Shown: positions 10,821 to 20,580, numbered from the stretch's first letter. The stretch is 64,000 nucleotides of DNA from Archivesica marissinica (GCA_014843695.1 CM026397.1:46070571-46134570); one strand, 5' to 3'. Notes: generated by a model from the sequence alone, not told the origin. Program-made: numbers and translations.

Positions 10821-11834
10821 ATGCCTAGGCTAAACCGCAATCAGAGAATGCGTGCCATTGGCATGATTGACGGCGGTTTACGTCAGCGTGACGTCGCAAA
10901 TCGACTCGGGGTTACGCGGATCACGATAACACGTCTACTTCGACGTTATCGAACACATGGATCGGTGGACGACCGTCCAAGATCTGGTCGACCACGTGTG
11001 ACGATGCGTGAACAGGACCGTCACATTCGGACGTCACATTTACGTGACCGGTTCCTACCTGCTACGCACACAGCTGCCGTTACTCCTGGGATGACCAACA
11101 ATCGCATCAGTGCACAAACAGTCAGGAACCGGCTAGGTGAACGTGGCATTCGTGCCTATCGGCCATACGTTGGACCCATCCTGACACGACGTCACCGTGA
11201 CGTACGGCGGGAATGGACGACGGAATGTGCTCGCTGGACTCGGTTACAGTGGAATTCGGTGATGTTTAGCGATGAATCGCGGTTCTGTTTGCGTCGAGTG
11301 GATGGCAGAGAGCGGGTATATCGCAGACGCGGTGAACGTTACGCCGACGCATGTGTACGTCAGGTCGATCTGTTCGGGGGCGGAAGCGTTATGGCGTGGG
11401 GCGGTATCACCTTCGGTAGTCGCACTGAACTGTTAGTGGTGGACGGGAACCTAAACGCCCAGCGGTACTGTGATGAGATCCTTGCGCCAGTTGTTGTGCC
11501 GTTCTTTAACGCCAACAGAAACGTCACAATGTTCCAACAGGACAACGCCAGGTGTCATACTGCTCTGATTTCCACCACATTATTGGAGCAGAACAATATT
11601 GAAACCCTGCCGTGGCCTGCTTTGTCACCAGACCTGTCACCCATAGAACATGTGTGGGATACGTTAGACCGCCGCGTCAGACGACGTCAGCCGGTAACGT
11701 TAAACCAACTGAGGGATGTTTTGCGTCAGGAGTGGACAAATATTGACCAGCAAGAGATTCAGACACTCTTCCGTTCGATGCGAATGCGGTGCATTGCAGT
11801 GAGAGACGCAAATGGTGCCCATACTCGGTATTGA
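10821..11834 (+). CDS. Tc1-type transposase, intact DD34E, 337 aa
   Basis: Cut-and-paste transposase that would bind its own terminal inverted repeats in the nucleus and insert at TA. The length is typical for Tc1. Residues 8-45 form the first helix-turn-helix (DVANRLGVTRITITRLLRRY). Residues 52-60 hold the GRPR linker (RPRSGRPR). A second, diverged DNA-binding helical region spans about 62-118. The catalytic triad is visible: D151 in MFSDESRF, D241 in FQQDNARCH and E276 in LSPIEHVWD, with 34 residues between D241 and E276. The glycine-rich loop (FGGGSVMAWGG) is at 185-195. There are no stops or frameshifts from the ATG at 10821, the first in frame after the gap. It may be active or very recently inserted. 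Arginine-rich composition and high GC set it apart from its surroundings. Confidence 0.95.
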   Translation: MPRLNRNQRMRAIGMIDGGLRQRDVANRLGVTRITITRLLRRYRTHGSVDDRPRSGRPRVTMREQDRHIRTSHLRDRFLPATHTAAVTPGMTNNRISAQTVRNRLGERGIRAYRPYVGPILTRRHRDVRREWTTECARWTRLQWNSVMFSDESRFCLRRVDGRERVYRRRGERYADACVRQVDLFGGGSVMAWGGITFGSRTELLVVDGNLNAQRYCDEILAPVVVPFFNANRNVTMFQQDNARCHTALISTTLLEQNNIETLPWPALSPDLSPIEHVWDTLDRRVRRRQPVTLNQLRDVLRQEWTNIDQQEIQTLFRSMRMRCIAVRDANGAHTRY

Positions 11835-11978
11835 CGTCTGTGTGAAAACTCCATTAGACCCCTGTCCGACGAATTACGTCATCACGCAGCAAACAGTTTC
11901 GGAGGCTCATTATGCTCTATGTGCTCCTCTTTCAAACATGTTGGACTATCATCTTATGAATTTTCAAAGAATTTTCTT

Positions 11979-11984
11979 AATAAA
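11979..11984 (+). terminator. Polyadenylation signal of the transposase unit
   Basis: AATAAA lies about 145 bp after the transposase stop and before the inferred right terminus of the transposon. Confidence 0.5.
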
Positions 11985-12087
11985 TGTTGAAATGATAGAC
12001 ACATAAACACCAGGTATCGTTTCTTTTTTGACTCAGTATATAAAAATGCCAAATCTGCAACAAAAATCTGGAGCCCGGTCGATCTCC

Positions 12088-12107
12088 TCACGACGTGCAC
12101 GTCGTGA
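12088..12107. other. Perfect 20-bp palindrome
   Basis: TCACGACGTGCACGTCGTGA equals its own reverse complement. The flanks cccggtc (12075-12081) and gaccggg (12106-12112) can pair in an alternative, longer fold. It could be a dimeric protein site or an RNA hairpin. Function unknown. Confidence 0.8.
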
Positions 12108-12214
12108 CCGGGGCACATCCCGCAGCAGCAGCGTAGGATTCTGGGATCTTCTGGTCGTCGATCTTGCGAAGGGGGAGGCTCGCCAGCATGTGGACCCACG
12201 GCTATATGACAGAT

Positions 12215-12288
12215 CCGCCGCCTCTTCTAGATAGTGCTTAATTCCACACTACCGCCGCCTCTTCTAGATAGTGCTTAATTCCACACTA
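12215..12288. repeat. Tandem 37-bp duplication
   Basis: Two exact adjacent copies, 12215-12251 and 12252-12288, each starting ccgccgcctcttctagatag. Likely a replication-slippage event. Confidence 0.9.
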
Positions 12289-12674
12289 TCTTGCTGGCTT
12301 CTTCAATCTTTCCTCTGCTTATACTTCTCCAACGGACGACGAGACAGCGGACCTGAGGGAGCGACAACGGTCGTGGCATCCACGCTCCCCTGAGTGACAG
12401 CCGACGACCAGATGTCTAACTGCCAGATCCGTATAAATGCTGCTGCGGGGTGACCAACAGTGAGGAGGGTGGCCCTACAAGGGACCAGGCTCTGTCACCC
12501 TGCCAAGAAAAGAAGGAACCACATAAGGATGTCATAGGCTCACAGCGGGAGATTGCGTCACCGTTCCGAAGTGACCAATCCACGCCGCTGACGCATACAG
12601 ACGAAGACCCGCATCGACTCTTCGGAGTGTCAACACTTACCTAGATCAGCGACAGCTAGTACTGGGGCGCTGAA

Positions 12675-12739
12675 GAGGCGACGGGTGACCGGACAGGAGG
12701 ACGGTAATCGTTTCTAGTGGATGGCACACCCGTCGCCTC
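12675..12739. other. Hairpin with 13-bp perfect arms
   Basis: gaggcgacgggtg at 12675-12687 is the exact reverse complement of cacccgtcgcctc at 12727-12739, with a 39-base loop. Confidence 0.75.
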
Positions 12740-12988
12740 GAACTCTTTTATCCGTCTACCAATGAGGGCCGTTGGGGACGGAGGGATGCAACCTCGACCC
12801 CGGATGCGTCAACGGGGTGGACAACGACGGAACAACCGAACCATTTTGCTGCTGTGAGCCGACCCAGGAAACCGGCACAGGGCTTGTCACCCTGTTGTCG
12901 GGGAGATGATGCCAGGCGCGGGGAACGTCACCCTGTCGTTTGGTATCGCTCCATAACTGGGTCAACGATGAAGAAGCGCCTTCACATC

Positions 12989-13018
12989 GACTGGATGACT
13001 TCATTTCTTCATCCAGTC
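12989..13018. other. Hairpin with 10-bp perfect arms
   Basis: gactggatga (12989-12998) and tcatccagtc (13009-13018) are exact inverted repeats around a 10-base loop. Confidence 0.75.
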
Positions 13019-13210
13019 AGCGACCAGACCTTCAACCACCTTGACTTTAATTACCAGTACCACAATCATCTTGGATTTAAACAACTTAGACATAACCAAC
13101 AAGGAATAATCATCGAGTAACCTAATCATCTTGGACCATAATCTTCACGGGAATCTACAAACTTCAATCTACACCACTCTACAAGACACCGACGACACAA
13201 CACTTCCTTG

Positions 13211-13285
13211 ACGGTGCGAAAGCACGTTTGCTCGCCCATATGGTTTACCGGTGGCGAGAGTAAATAAACGGAATCATCATCATCA
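13211..13285 (+). other. Structured 3' end: GNRA-loop hairpin, second hairpin, AATAAA, ATC tail
   Basis: gtgc-gaaa-gcac at 13214-13225 is a 4-bp stem with a GNRA tetraloop. ctcgcc (13231-13236) pairs with ggcgag (13253-13258). AATAAA follows at 13263-13268, then an ATC run to about 13284. Adjacent hairpins with a short tandem tail are a known layout of LINE and SINE 3' ends recognised by the reverse transcriptase. Here this is inferred from layout only. Confidence 0.5.
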
Positions 13286-13290
13286 AAAAT

Positions 13291-13520
13291 CGGGAGGCCA
13301 GGATCAAAATATATACGGTATAAATAGTTTTCCTTTGGACGACCCTCCCGTCTTAAGCCAAGCTACGCCCGTGGTCACAGTTTATTTTCTGAAAATTTAT
13401 TTTTAAATAATCCTATTTTTAGCCGATTAGCGCAGTAGTGTAGGTTCAAGGTAGTGTAATAGCGATAACAGGTAGGTTAAGTCAGGTATTTTATTACATT
13501 AAAGATATTTTTTGGTGGTG
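13291..13520. other. AT-rich spacer before the 33-bp array
   Basis: Nothing convincing. A short tRNA-like run (tagcgcagt ... ggttcaa, about 13427-13450) was considered and is too poor to call. The unit 2 counterpart is in a gap. Confidence 0.4.
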
Positions 13521-14304
13521 AGGAAAGATCGAAGATTTGTAATTTCAATATTGAGGATAGGTCTAGGGTTTGTAATTTCAATATTGAGGATAGGCCGAGG
13601 ATTTGTAATTTTAATATTGAGGATAGGTCGAGGATTTGTAATTTCAATATTGAGGATAGGTCGAGGATTTGTAATTTCAATATTGAGGAAAGGTCTAGGG
13701 TTTGTAATTTCAATATTGAGGATAGGTCGAGGATTTTCAATATTGGGGTAGGTCGAGGATTTGTAATTTCAATATTGAGGATAGGTCGAGGATTTGTAAT
13801 TTCAATATTGAGGATAGGTCGAGGGTTTGTAATTTCAATATTGAGGAAAGGTCGAGGGTGTGTAATTTCAATATTGAGGATAGGTCGAGGATTTGTAATT
13901 TCAATATTGAGGATAGGTCGAGGATTTGTAATTTCAATATTGAGGAAAGGTCGAGGATTTGTAATTTCAATATTGAGGATAGGTCGAGGATTTGTAATTT
14001 CAATATTGAGGATAGGTCGAGGGTTTGTAATTTCAATATTGAGGATAGGTCGAGGATTTGTAATTTCAATATTGAGGAAAGGTCGAGGATTTGTAATTTC
14101 AATATTGAGGATAGGTCGAGGATTTGTAATTTCAATATTGAGGATAGGTCGAGGATTTGTAATTTCAATATTGAGGATAGGTCGAGGATTTGTAATTTCA
14201 ATATTGAGGAAAGGTCGAGGATTTGTAATTTCAATATTGAGGATAGGTCGAGGATTTGTAATTTCAATATTGAGGAAAGGTCGCGGATTTGTAATTTCAA
14301 TATT
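13521..14304. repeat. 33-bp minisatellite (array D), unit 1
   Basis: About 24 copies of a 33-bp monomer containing gtaatttcaatattgagg, with alternating endings ggatagg and ggaaagg. The period is 11 codons, so several frames stay open (for example EDRSRICNFNI), and these are artefacts. Each monomer carries the palindrome caatattg. Confidence 0.95.
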
Positions 14305-15251
14305 TTGAAAAACTCCTTCGAATCTCATGTTGGGTATAAATGTTGTTGTGGCTAAAATGTCTTTAAATAGTTTCGTGGGTGATCAAATTGAGCTTTCAAT
14401 GCCTACATTATTAATACGTACATTATAAAACATTTACAACACATAACTTTGCTTGTCTTCAGTTTCATACAGCATTTATGTTCTTTATGATTGGTCGGGC
14501 TTTTCACGTGTGTGCGTGTTCGTACTTGATTTGTTGAAAATCAACTGTTTAATTCAATAAAATGCTAAATATACAATAGCGAGAAAGGACCGTGTACTCG
14601 TGGTGATTTTCACAGCATATTTTATGAAACTCGTTTTGGAATGTTGATACATAAATTATATTTATTATTGGTTAAGAGTTGTCCGTATTATAGCAGTGTG
14701 TCAGTAGTTGGTTCGCACGATAATATTGTGCGCATTGACCTTGTATAATACCACAGGAACTTGTAATGTTATCCATAAGCCACCAAAGGTATTGTACCTC
14801 TATCCTAGGACACATCGTATGAAATAAAAGATATTTGAAAAATTTAAATTTTACGTATGGGTAGCAATGCTGCTACACATTCTAAGTTCTAACATTATAC
14901 TTTGTATGCTTATGTTCATTTGGTAAATAGTGTTTTTTTCGATAAAACGTTCTATTGCCAGGAAGTACGTGATATTGTGACAATCATGCACTTGCAGTGA
15001 AAACCTCCTATTGTGTGTTTTACGGGGAAATTAATTAAGAGGACTATACGTTTGACCCCTCTGAAGGAATTGGTTCCGGTGTCATATAGAATATTGACCC
15101 CCCTCAAAATAATGACCCGCGGGCAACCAGTAGTGACCATACATTATTGAAAAACACACTCACACTATGGATGCTTCTACAGCAGAAATTGATGTATATT
15201 TCTTTAACAAATTTAATTAATATGTTATCCACTTATTGTAGCAAACTATTC
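14305..15251. other. Single-copy spacer (identical in unit 2)
   Basis: AT-rich spacer that I could not distinguish by eye from 33859-34805. An isolated motif like array E (ataatgaccc, about 15075-15115) is present. No gene seen. Confidence 0.6.
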
Positions 15252-15254
15252 TTA

Positions 15255-15493
15255 GGCCATAATAAAATATTTCCTAGATTTTCATCCCCGCCCGCCCCCG
15301 TTTTTAGGGCCCGCCCCGATTTTTTTTATTACTATTTGGAAGAAAAAAAAAAATCTTGTCAAGTTGAATCTTGTCAAAACACCATTTTATCAGCATAAAT
15401 ATCGATATCCTGAAAATATAAAATAAAAAGTAAAATTTCACCCCATTTTCAAAAAAATTTGGATGAAAATCTAGGATTTATTTTATTATGGCC
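15255..15493. mobile_element. PIF/Harbinger-like MITE, 239 bp, unit 1
   Basis: Terminal inverted repeats of 33 bp: left 15255-15287 starting ggccataataaaatattt, right 15461-15493, with two mismatches. Both ends are GGCC, and each is immediately flanked by TTA (15252-15254 and 15494-15496), a 3-bp target duplication of the TWA type used by PIF/Harbinger transposons. The interior has no ORF, so it is non-autonomous. Just inside the left arm is a C-rich run (15286-15318), G-rich on the minus strand, with four to five runs of three or more G, a possible quadruplex. Confidence 0.8.
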
Positions 15494-15496
15494 TTA

Positions 15497-15837
15497 TGTT
15501 CATTCATATTCTCTTAATATTTCCAGAATATGTGCACAATTATGTAATATGTTGTTAACAATTGTAATTCTGACTATTGTGGATCATATTAAGCCTTATC
15601 TTGTTTGCCACAGGTGTGAAAAGCAATAAAACCTTATTTTTAGGGAACTGCAACCAACAGCGACACTTCCTTTGTTCCCAATACACTGGTTACATGTTTT
15701 ATATCATTCATAATAAGTAATATTTTAATATTGTATGAGCAAGGACAGACAACATTATACTTTATAACGTGTGCCTCCATATCTATTTAGTGCAAGAAAC
15801 TGTTCCATGCATAATGTAGATTATCTGATTGAGGGTA
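15497..15837. other. Single-copy spacer, unit 1
   Basis: AT-rich, matching 35050-35390 in unit 2. No gene seen. Confidence 0.5.
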
Positions 15838-16745
15838 GGTCACTTTTCCATGCCATAGAATAATGACCCCTCTGTATGTAAACTATGAGTGAGGGGGTCA
15901 CTTTTCGATGCCATAGAATAATGACCTACCTGTGTGTAAACTATACGAATGAGGTGGGTCACTTTTCCATGCCATAGAATAATGACCCCCCTGTGTGTAA
16001 ACTATATGAGTGAGTGGGGTCGCTTTTCCATGCCATAAAATAATGACCCCATTATGTTTACACAGTACTAGTGACGTTGGGTCACTTTTCCATGCCATAG
16101 AATAATGACCCCCCTGTGTGTAAACTATATGAGTGAGTGGGTCACTTTTCCATGCCATAGAATAATGACCCCCCTATGTTTAAACTGTACAAGTGAGGGA
16201 TCACTTTTCCATGTCATAGAATAACGACCCCCTGTATATAAACTATATGAGTGAGTGGGTCACTTTTCCATGCCATAAAATAATGACCCCCCTATGTTTA
16301 CACAGTACGAGTGACGGCGGGTCACTTTTCCATGCCATAGAATAATGACGTGTAAACTATGAGTGAGGGGGTCACTTTTCCATGCCATAGAATAATGACC
16401 CCCCTATGTTTAAACTGTACAAGTGAGGGGGGGTCACTTTTCCATGCCATAGAATAATGACCCCATGTATGTAAACTATAGGAGTGAGTGGGTCACTTTT
16501 CCATGCCATAGAATAATGACCCCCCTATGTTTACACAGTACGAGCGACGGTGGGTCACTTTTCCATGCCATAGAATAATGACCCCCCTGTGTGTAAACTA
16601 TTTGAGTCAGAGGGTCACTTTTCCATGTCATAGAATAATCACCAACATATGTGTAGATTAAATGAGTGGGAGGGTGTCACTATCCATATCATAGGATAAT
16701 CACCCACATATGTGTAGATTATATGAGTGGGAGGGGCTCACTATA
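15838..16745. repeat. ~60-bp minisatellite (array E), unit 1
   Basis: About 15 copies of a 55-62-bp monomer with the core ggtcacttttccatgccata and gaataatgaccc. Two tail types alternate (gtgtgtaaactatatgag and atgtttacacagtacgag), giving an irregular two-monomer higher order. The last copies (16620-16745) are degenerate. Confidence 0.92.
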
Positions 16746-18337
16746 GACGCATGGAGTTTACAGACCTGCATGCGTTATTTCAAGTAGACGCCTGGAGTTT
16801 ACAGACCTGCATGCGTTATTTCAAGTAGACTCCTGGAGTTTACAGACCTGCATGCGTTATTTCAAGTAGACGCATGGAGTTTACAGACCTGCATGTGTTA
16901 TTTCAAGTAGACGCATGGAGTTTACAGACCTGCATGCGTTATTTCAAGTAGACGCATGGAGTTTACAGACCTGCATGCGTTATTTCAAGTAGACGCCTGG
17001 AGTTTACAGACCTGCATGCGTTATTTCAAGTAGACGCATGGAGTTTACAGACCTGCATGCGTTATTTCAAGTAGACTCCTGGAGTTTACAGACCTGCATG
17101 CGTTATTTCAAGTAGACGCCTGGAGTTTACAGACCTGCATGCGTTATTTCAAGTAGACGCCTGGAGTTTACAGACCTGCATGCGTTATTTCAAGTAGACG
17201 CCTGGAGTTTACAGACCTGCATGCGTTATTTCAAGTAGACGCCTGGAGTTTACAGACCTGCATGCGTTATTTCAAGTAGACGCCTGGAGTTTACAGACCT
17301 GCATGCGTTATTTCAAGTAGACGCATGGAGTTTACAGACCTGCATGCGTTATTTCAAGTAGACGCCTGGAGTTTACAGACCTGCATGTGTTATTTCAAGT
17401 AGACGCCTGGAGTTTACAGACCTGCATGCGTTATTTCAAGTAGACGCCTGGAGTTTACAGACCTGCATGCGTTATTTCAAGTAGACGCCTGGAGTTTACA
17501 GACCTGCATGTGTTATTTCAAGTAGACGCATGGAGTTTACAGACCTGCATGTGTTATTTCAAGTAGACGCCTGGAGTTTACAGACCTGCATGTGTTATTT
17601 CAAGTAGACGCATGGAGTTTACAGACCTGCATGTGTTATTTCAAGTAGACGCATGGAGTTTACAGACCTGCATGCGTTATTTCAAGTAGACGCCTGGAGT
17701 TTACAGACCTGCATGTGTTATTTCAAGTAGACGCATGGAGTTTACAGACCTGCATGCGTTATTTCAAGTAGACGCCTGGAGTTTACAGACCTGCATGCGT
17801 TATTTCAAGTAGACGCCTGGAGTTTACAGACCTGCATGTGTTATTTCAAGTAGACGCCTGGAGTTTACAGACCTGCATGTGTTATTTCAAGTAGACGCCT
17901 GGAGTTTACAGACCTGCATGTGTTATTTCAAGTAGACGCATGGAGTTTACAGACCTGCATGTGTTATTTCAAGTAGACGCATGGAGTTTACAGACCTGCA
18001 TGCGTTATTTCAAGTAGACGCCTGGAGTTTACAGACCTGCATGTGTTATTTCAAGTAGACGCCTGGAGTTTACAGACCTGCATGTGTTATTTCAAGTAGA
18101 CGCCTGGAGTTTACAGACCTGCATGCGTTATTTCAAGTAGACGCATGGAGTTTACAGACCTGCATGCGTTATTTCAAGTAGACGCATGGAGTTTACAGAC
18201 CTGCATGCGTTATTTCAAGTAGACACCTGGAGTTTACAGACCTGCATGCGTTATTTCAAGTAGACGCCTGGAGTTTACAGACCTGCATGCGTTATTTCAA
18301 GTAGACGCCTGGAGTTTACAGACCTGCATGCGTTATT
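16746..18337. repeat. 41-bp satellite F, unit 1, indel-free
   Basis: Thirty-nine monomers (the last is 34 bp) with the core ggagtttacagacctgcatg and ttatttcaagtagacg. First and last monomer starts are 16746 and 18304, a distance of exactly 38 x 41, so no net length change. Variation is limited to gcctgg/gcatgg/tcctgg and gcgtt/gtgtt. The sequence is unrelated to array C despite the equal period. Confidence 0.96.
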
Positions 18338-18428
18338 AGTGGATTCTTGTTTGGGACTGAGAAGTTGACTATGACAGTTCATCGATTTACCATAGTACGA
18401 AGAAAGAGAAAATACAGCCATGTGCATC

Positions 18429-18877
18429 CCTACATCTTTTAGTGAGTAGTCAGGGGCAGTAACTGACCGATGACTCTCATTAAACACACGCACATTTATT
18501 GATGTGTTCTTCTTTGGTAATTAAGTATTTTGACCCATGCAAGTATGAGTCGACATTTTATAGATCGGTATGCCAAGATCCTCCGGTGATGAGAACATGC
18601 ATCCATCAGAGTTTAGCAGATACCGCCATCTTCTTCTCGATTGTGTCACTAACTAGGTGTGACACTTCTTCAGCACAGCCCCAATGTAGCGTGACACCAC
18701 CGCCCCCATGGCCGTAGTTGTGAATTACAGACTGAAAAAGTAACGTATCCGGTACACTATCTTTGTTCTGCGCATCCCCAATGTAGCGTAACTCTCCCTG
18801 TGAAGTACTTTAACAGTTAACATAATGAGCGACATCGGTGAGTTACTGCCCCTGAATACTCCCTAAAAGTAGATAGG
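18429..18877. mobile_element. Non-autonomous inverted-repeat element, ~450 bp, unit 1
   Basis: Left arm 18429-18482 and right arm 18823-18877 are imperfect inverted repeats. The best part is caggggcagtaact followed by accgatg and ctcatta, seen reversed as aatgag, catcggt and agttactgcccctg. Similarity continues outward through cttttag. CAGGG-type ends occur in hAT elements, but the outer similarity and lack of a clear 8-bp duplication leave the family open. No ORF inside. Confidence 0.6.
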
Positions 18878-19300
18878 CCCTAAGTGTTTCTTCTGTTTTT
18901 ATCATTATTTCCTTTTCACAACAGGCTAGCAATTTTATTCCACTTTCGCTTCTTATAATTATTAAATTACTATATCTATCTCGAAAGAGCTCCTACAGAT
19001 GCAATGGGTATTTGTATAACATTTTGGGATAAATCAGACTTTATCTGCCAAGGGAGGTAATATAAAATTAGTGATGTCTGTCATTAAGTCATACTGTACA
19101 TTGTAAGGTGGAACCACTCCTCTACTCAACCGTAATAGCTGCATAGAGCTTCAAATTATATATTACACGATGTGACATTCATCCTACGCAGACCCATTAT
19201 AGACGTCCACAGCATGCCAATTAGATGCTGCAAGTAAACGTAAAATGTATTTTACACGATGTAACATTTTTGACATATATATTATATGATTCTGTATTAT
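18878..19300. other. Single-copy spacer, unit 1
   Basis: AT-rich, about 2-4% different by eye from 38298-38725. No gene seen. An acacgatgt(g/a)ac motif occurs twice (about 19163 and 19255). Confidence 0.5.
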
Positions 19301-19507
19301 TATACTGGACGGCATTAAAAACGCAACATTTCAGATTTTTATTTTCTATATAAATACTCTATGTTGCAAATATGTTTCTAGCGATGCACTTTAACTGCGA
19401 ATTATTACATGAAACTGTGAGAAATGGATTAATTTAGGCGATTGTCTAGTGCATAAACTGGCTTAATGAAATTAATAATGGTTGCGTTTCTATTGCGTTT
19501 AAGTATA
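19301..19507. mobile_element. Tc1/mariner-like MITE, ~207 bp, unit 1
   Basis: The left end tatactggacggcatt, continuing aaaaacgcaac, is an imperfect inverted repeat of the right end at 19481-19507, about 20 of 27 positions. In the unit 2 copy the arms agree at about 23 of 27, so unit 1 is the more decayed. Ends abut TA. No ORF. Confidence 0.45.
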
Positions 19508-19765
19508 TGTGTATGTGCATTTTACAATACACATGATGTCGCGTGGTCACAGTCTAAATATAGAAACACGTGTTCTGGGAATTACAAGGTATGGCACTTC
19601 TTTTACTACACAACCTCAACTCAACAGCATATAGCCATACACTCTCTGTGATGTAACGTATGGTGCACACCACACTGTGGTATACTTCATAATCTCAATG
19701 GCGGCTTACACTCTCCGTAAAGTAACGTAGATTGTACATCACAAACCGTGACACTTATTTTACCA
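19508..19765. other. Single-copy spacer, unit 1
   Basis: Contains a repeated phrase (acactctctgtgatgtaacgta and acactctccgtaaagtaacgta, about 19639 and 19708), a short direct repeat. No gene. Confidence 0.5.
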
Positions 19766-20552
19766 AACATGAATATACATGTAGTCGTTCACGCTCAGGC
19801 TAACATGAATATACATGTAGTCGTTCAAGCTCAGGCCAACATGAATATACATGTAGTCGTTCACGCTCAGGCCAACATGAATATACATGTAGTCGTTCAC
19901 GCTCAGGCCAACATGAATATACATGTAGTCGTTCAAGCTCAGGCCAACATGAATATACATGTAGTCGTTCACGCTCAGGCCAACATGAATATACATGTAG
20001 TCGTTCAAGCTCAGGCCAACATGAATATACATGTAGTCGTTCACGCTCAGGCCAACATGAATATACATGTAGTCGTTCAAGCTCAGGCCAACATGATATA
20101 CATGTAGTCGTTCAAGCTCAGGCCAACATGAATATACATGTAGTCGTTCAAGCTCAGGCCAACATGAAATAACATGTAGTCGTTCAAGCTCAGGCCAACA
20201 TGAATATACATGTAGTCGTTCACGCTCAGGCTAACATGAATATACATGTAGTCGTTCAAGCTCAGGCCAACATGAATATACATGTAGTCGTTCACGCTCA
20301 GGCTAACATGAATATACATGTAGTCGTTCACGCTCAGGCTAACATGAATATACATGTAGTCGTTCACGCTCAGGCTAACATGAATATACATGTAGTCGTT
20401 CAAGCTCAGGCCAACATGAATATACATGTAGTCGTTCACGCTCAGGCTAACATGAATATACATGTAGTCGTTCACGCTCAGGCTAACATGAATATACATG
20501 TAGTCGTTCACGCTCAGGCTAACATGAATATACATGTAGTCGTTCACGCTCA
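19766..20552. repeat. 36-bp minisatellite G, ~22 copies (unit 1)
   Basis: Monomer with core catgaatatacatgtagtcg and ttcacgctcaggc, with one 1-bp deletion. The 12-codon period keeps frames open (NMNIHVVVHAQA), an artefact. At the same site unit 2 has a single copy (39194-39240). Confidence 0.95.
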
Positions 20553-20580
20553 CGTCATGTGATTCTTCTCTCTTTTTTAT

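Larger units (their letters stand above)
10788..12040 (+). mobile_element. Tc1/mariner-type DNA transposon, left end in gap
   Basis: An intact transposase gene is followed by about 200 bp of 3' sequence with AATAAA at 11979-11984 and a terminus near 12024-12040 (a T-rich run, then gactcagtata). That terminus fits a Tc1-type right inverted repeat ending at a TA target. The left inverted repeat should lie in the 1000-N gap. The short visible leader (10788-10820) is AT-rich. GC content of the coding part is well above the surrounding minisatellites, consistent with a foreign insertion. I see no copy in unit 2. Confidence 0.85.
12041..13290 (+). mobile_element. GC-rich retrotransposon-like segment, family unknown
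   Basis: About 1.25 kb of GC-rich DNA wedged between the Tc1 element and the 33-bp array, compositionally unlike both. No ORF has recognisable domains. It is rich in short inverted repeats: a perfect 20-bp palindrome, two hairpins with 10- and 13-bp arms, a 37-bp direct duplication, and a structured end with AATAAA and an ATC-repeat tail. The phrase gtcaccctg recurs three times (about 12495, 12887, 12929). I read it as the 3' part of a plus-strand non-LTR element. It could also be an unrelated insertion broken by the Tc1 element. Confidence 0.4.

Noticed and set aside
12028..12234. Small open frames in the GC-rich segment (also 12450-12644 and 12854-13120)
   Set aside because: Short, without recognised domains, and expected by chance in GC-rich DNA.
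12041..13290. LTR retrotransposon
   Set aside because: I found no pair of long direct repeats, primer-binding site or polypurine tract around this segment.
13477..14355. Open frames in array D (11-residue repeats)
   Set aside because: The period of 33 bp preserves the frame. Open on both strands and unrelated to any protein family I know.
15147..15398. Open frame across the Harbinger-like MITE
   Set aside because: It crosses the element's left end and low-complexity runs, and differs in length between the two near-identical copies because of one A.
16746..18337. Common origin of the two 41-bp arrays C and F
   Set aside because: Only tagacg and a few scattered bases align in register. The equal period may be coincidence or a shared constraint.
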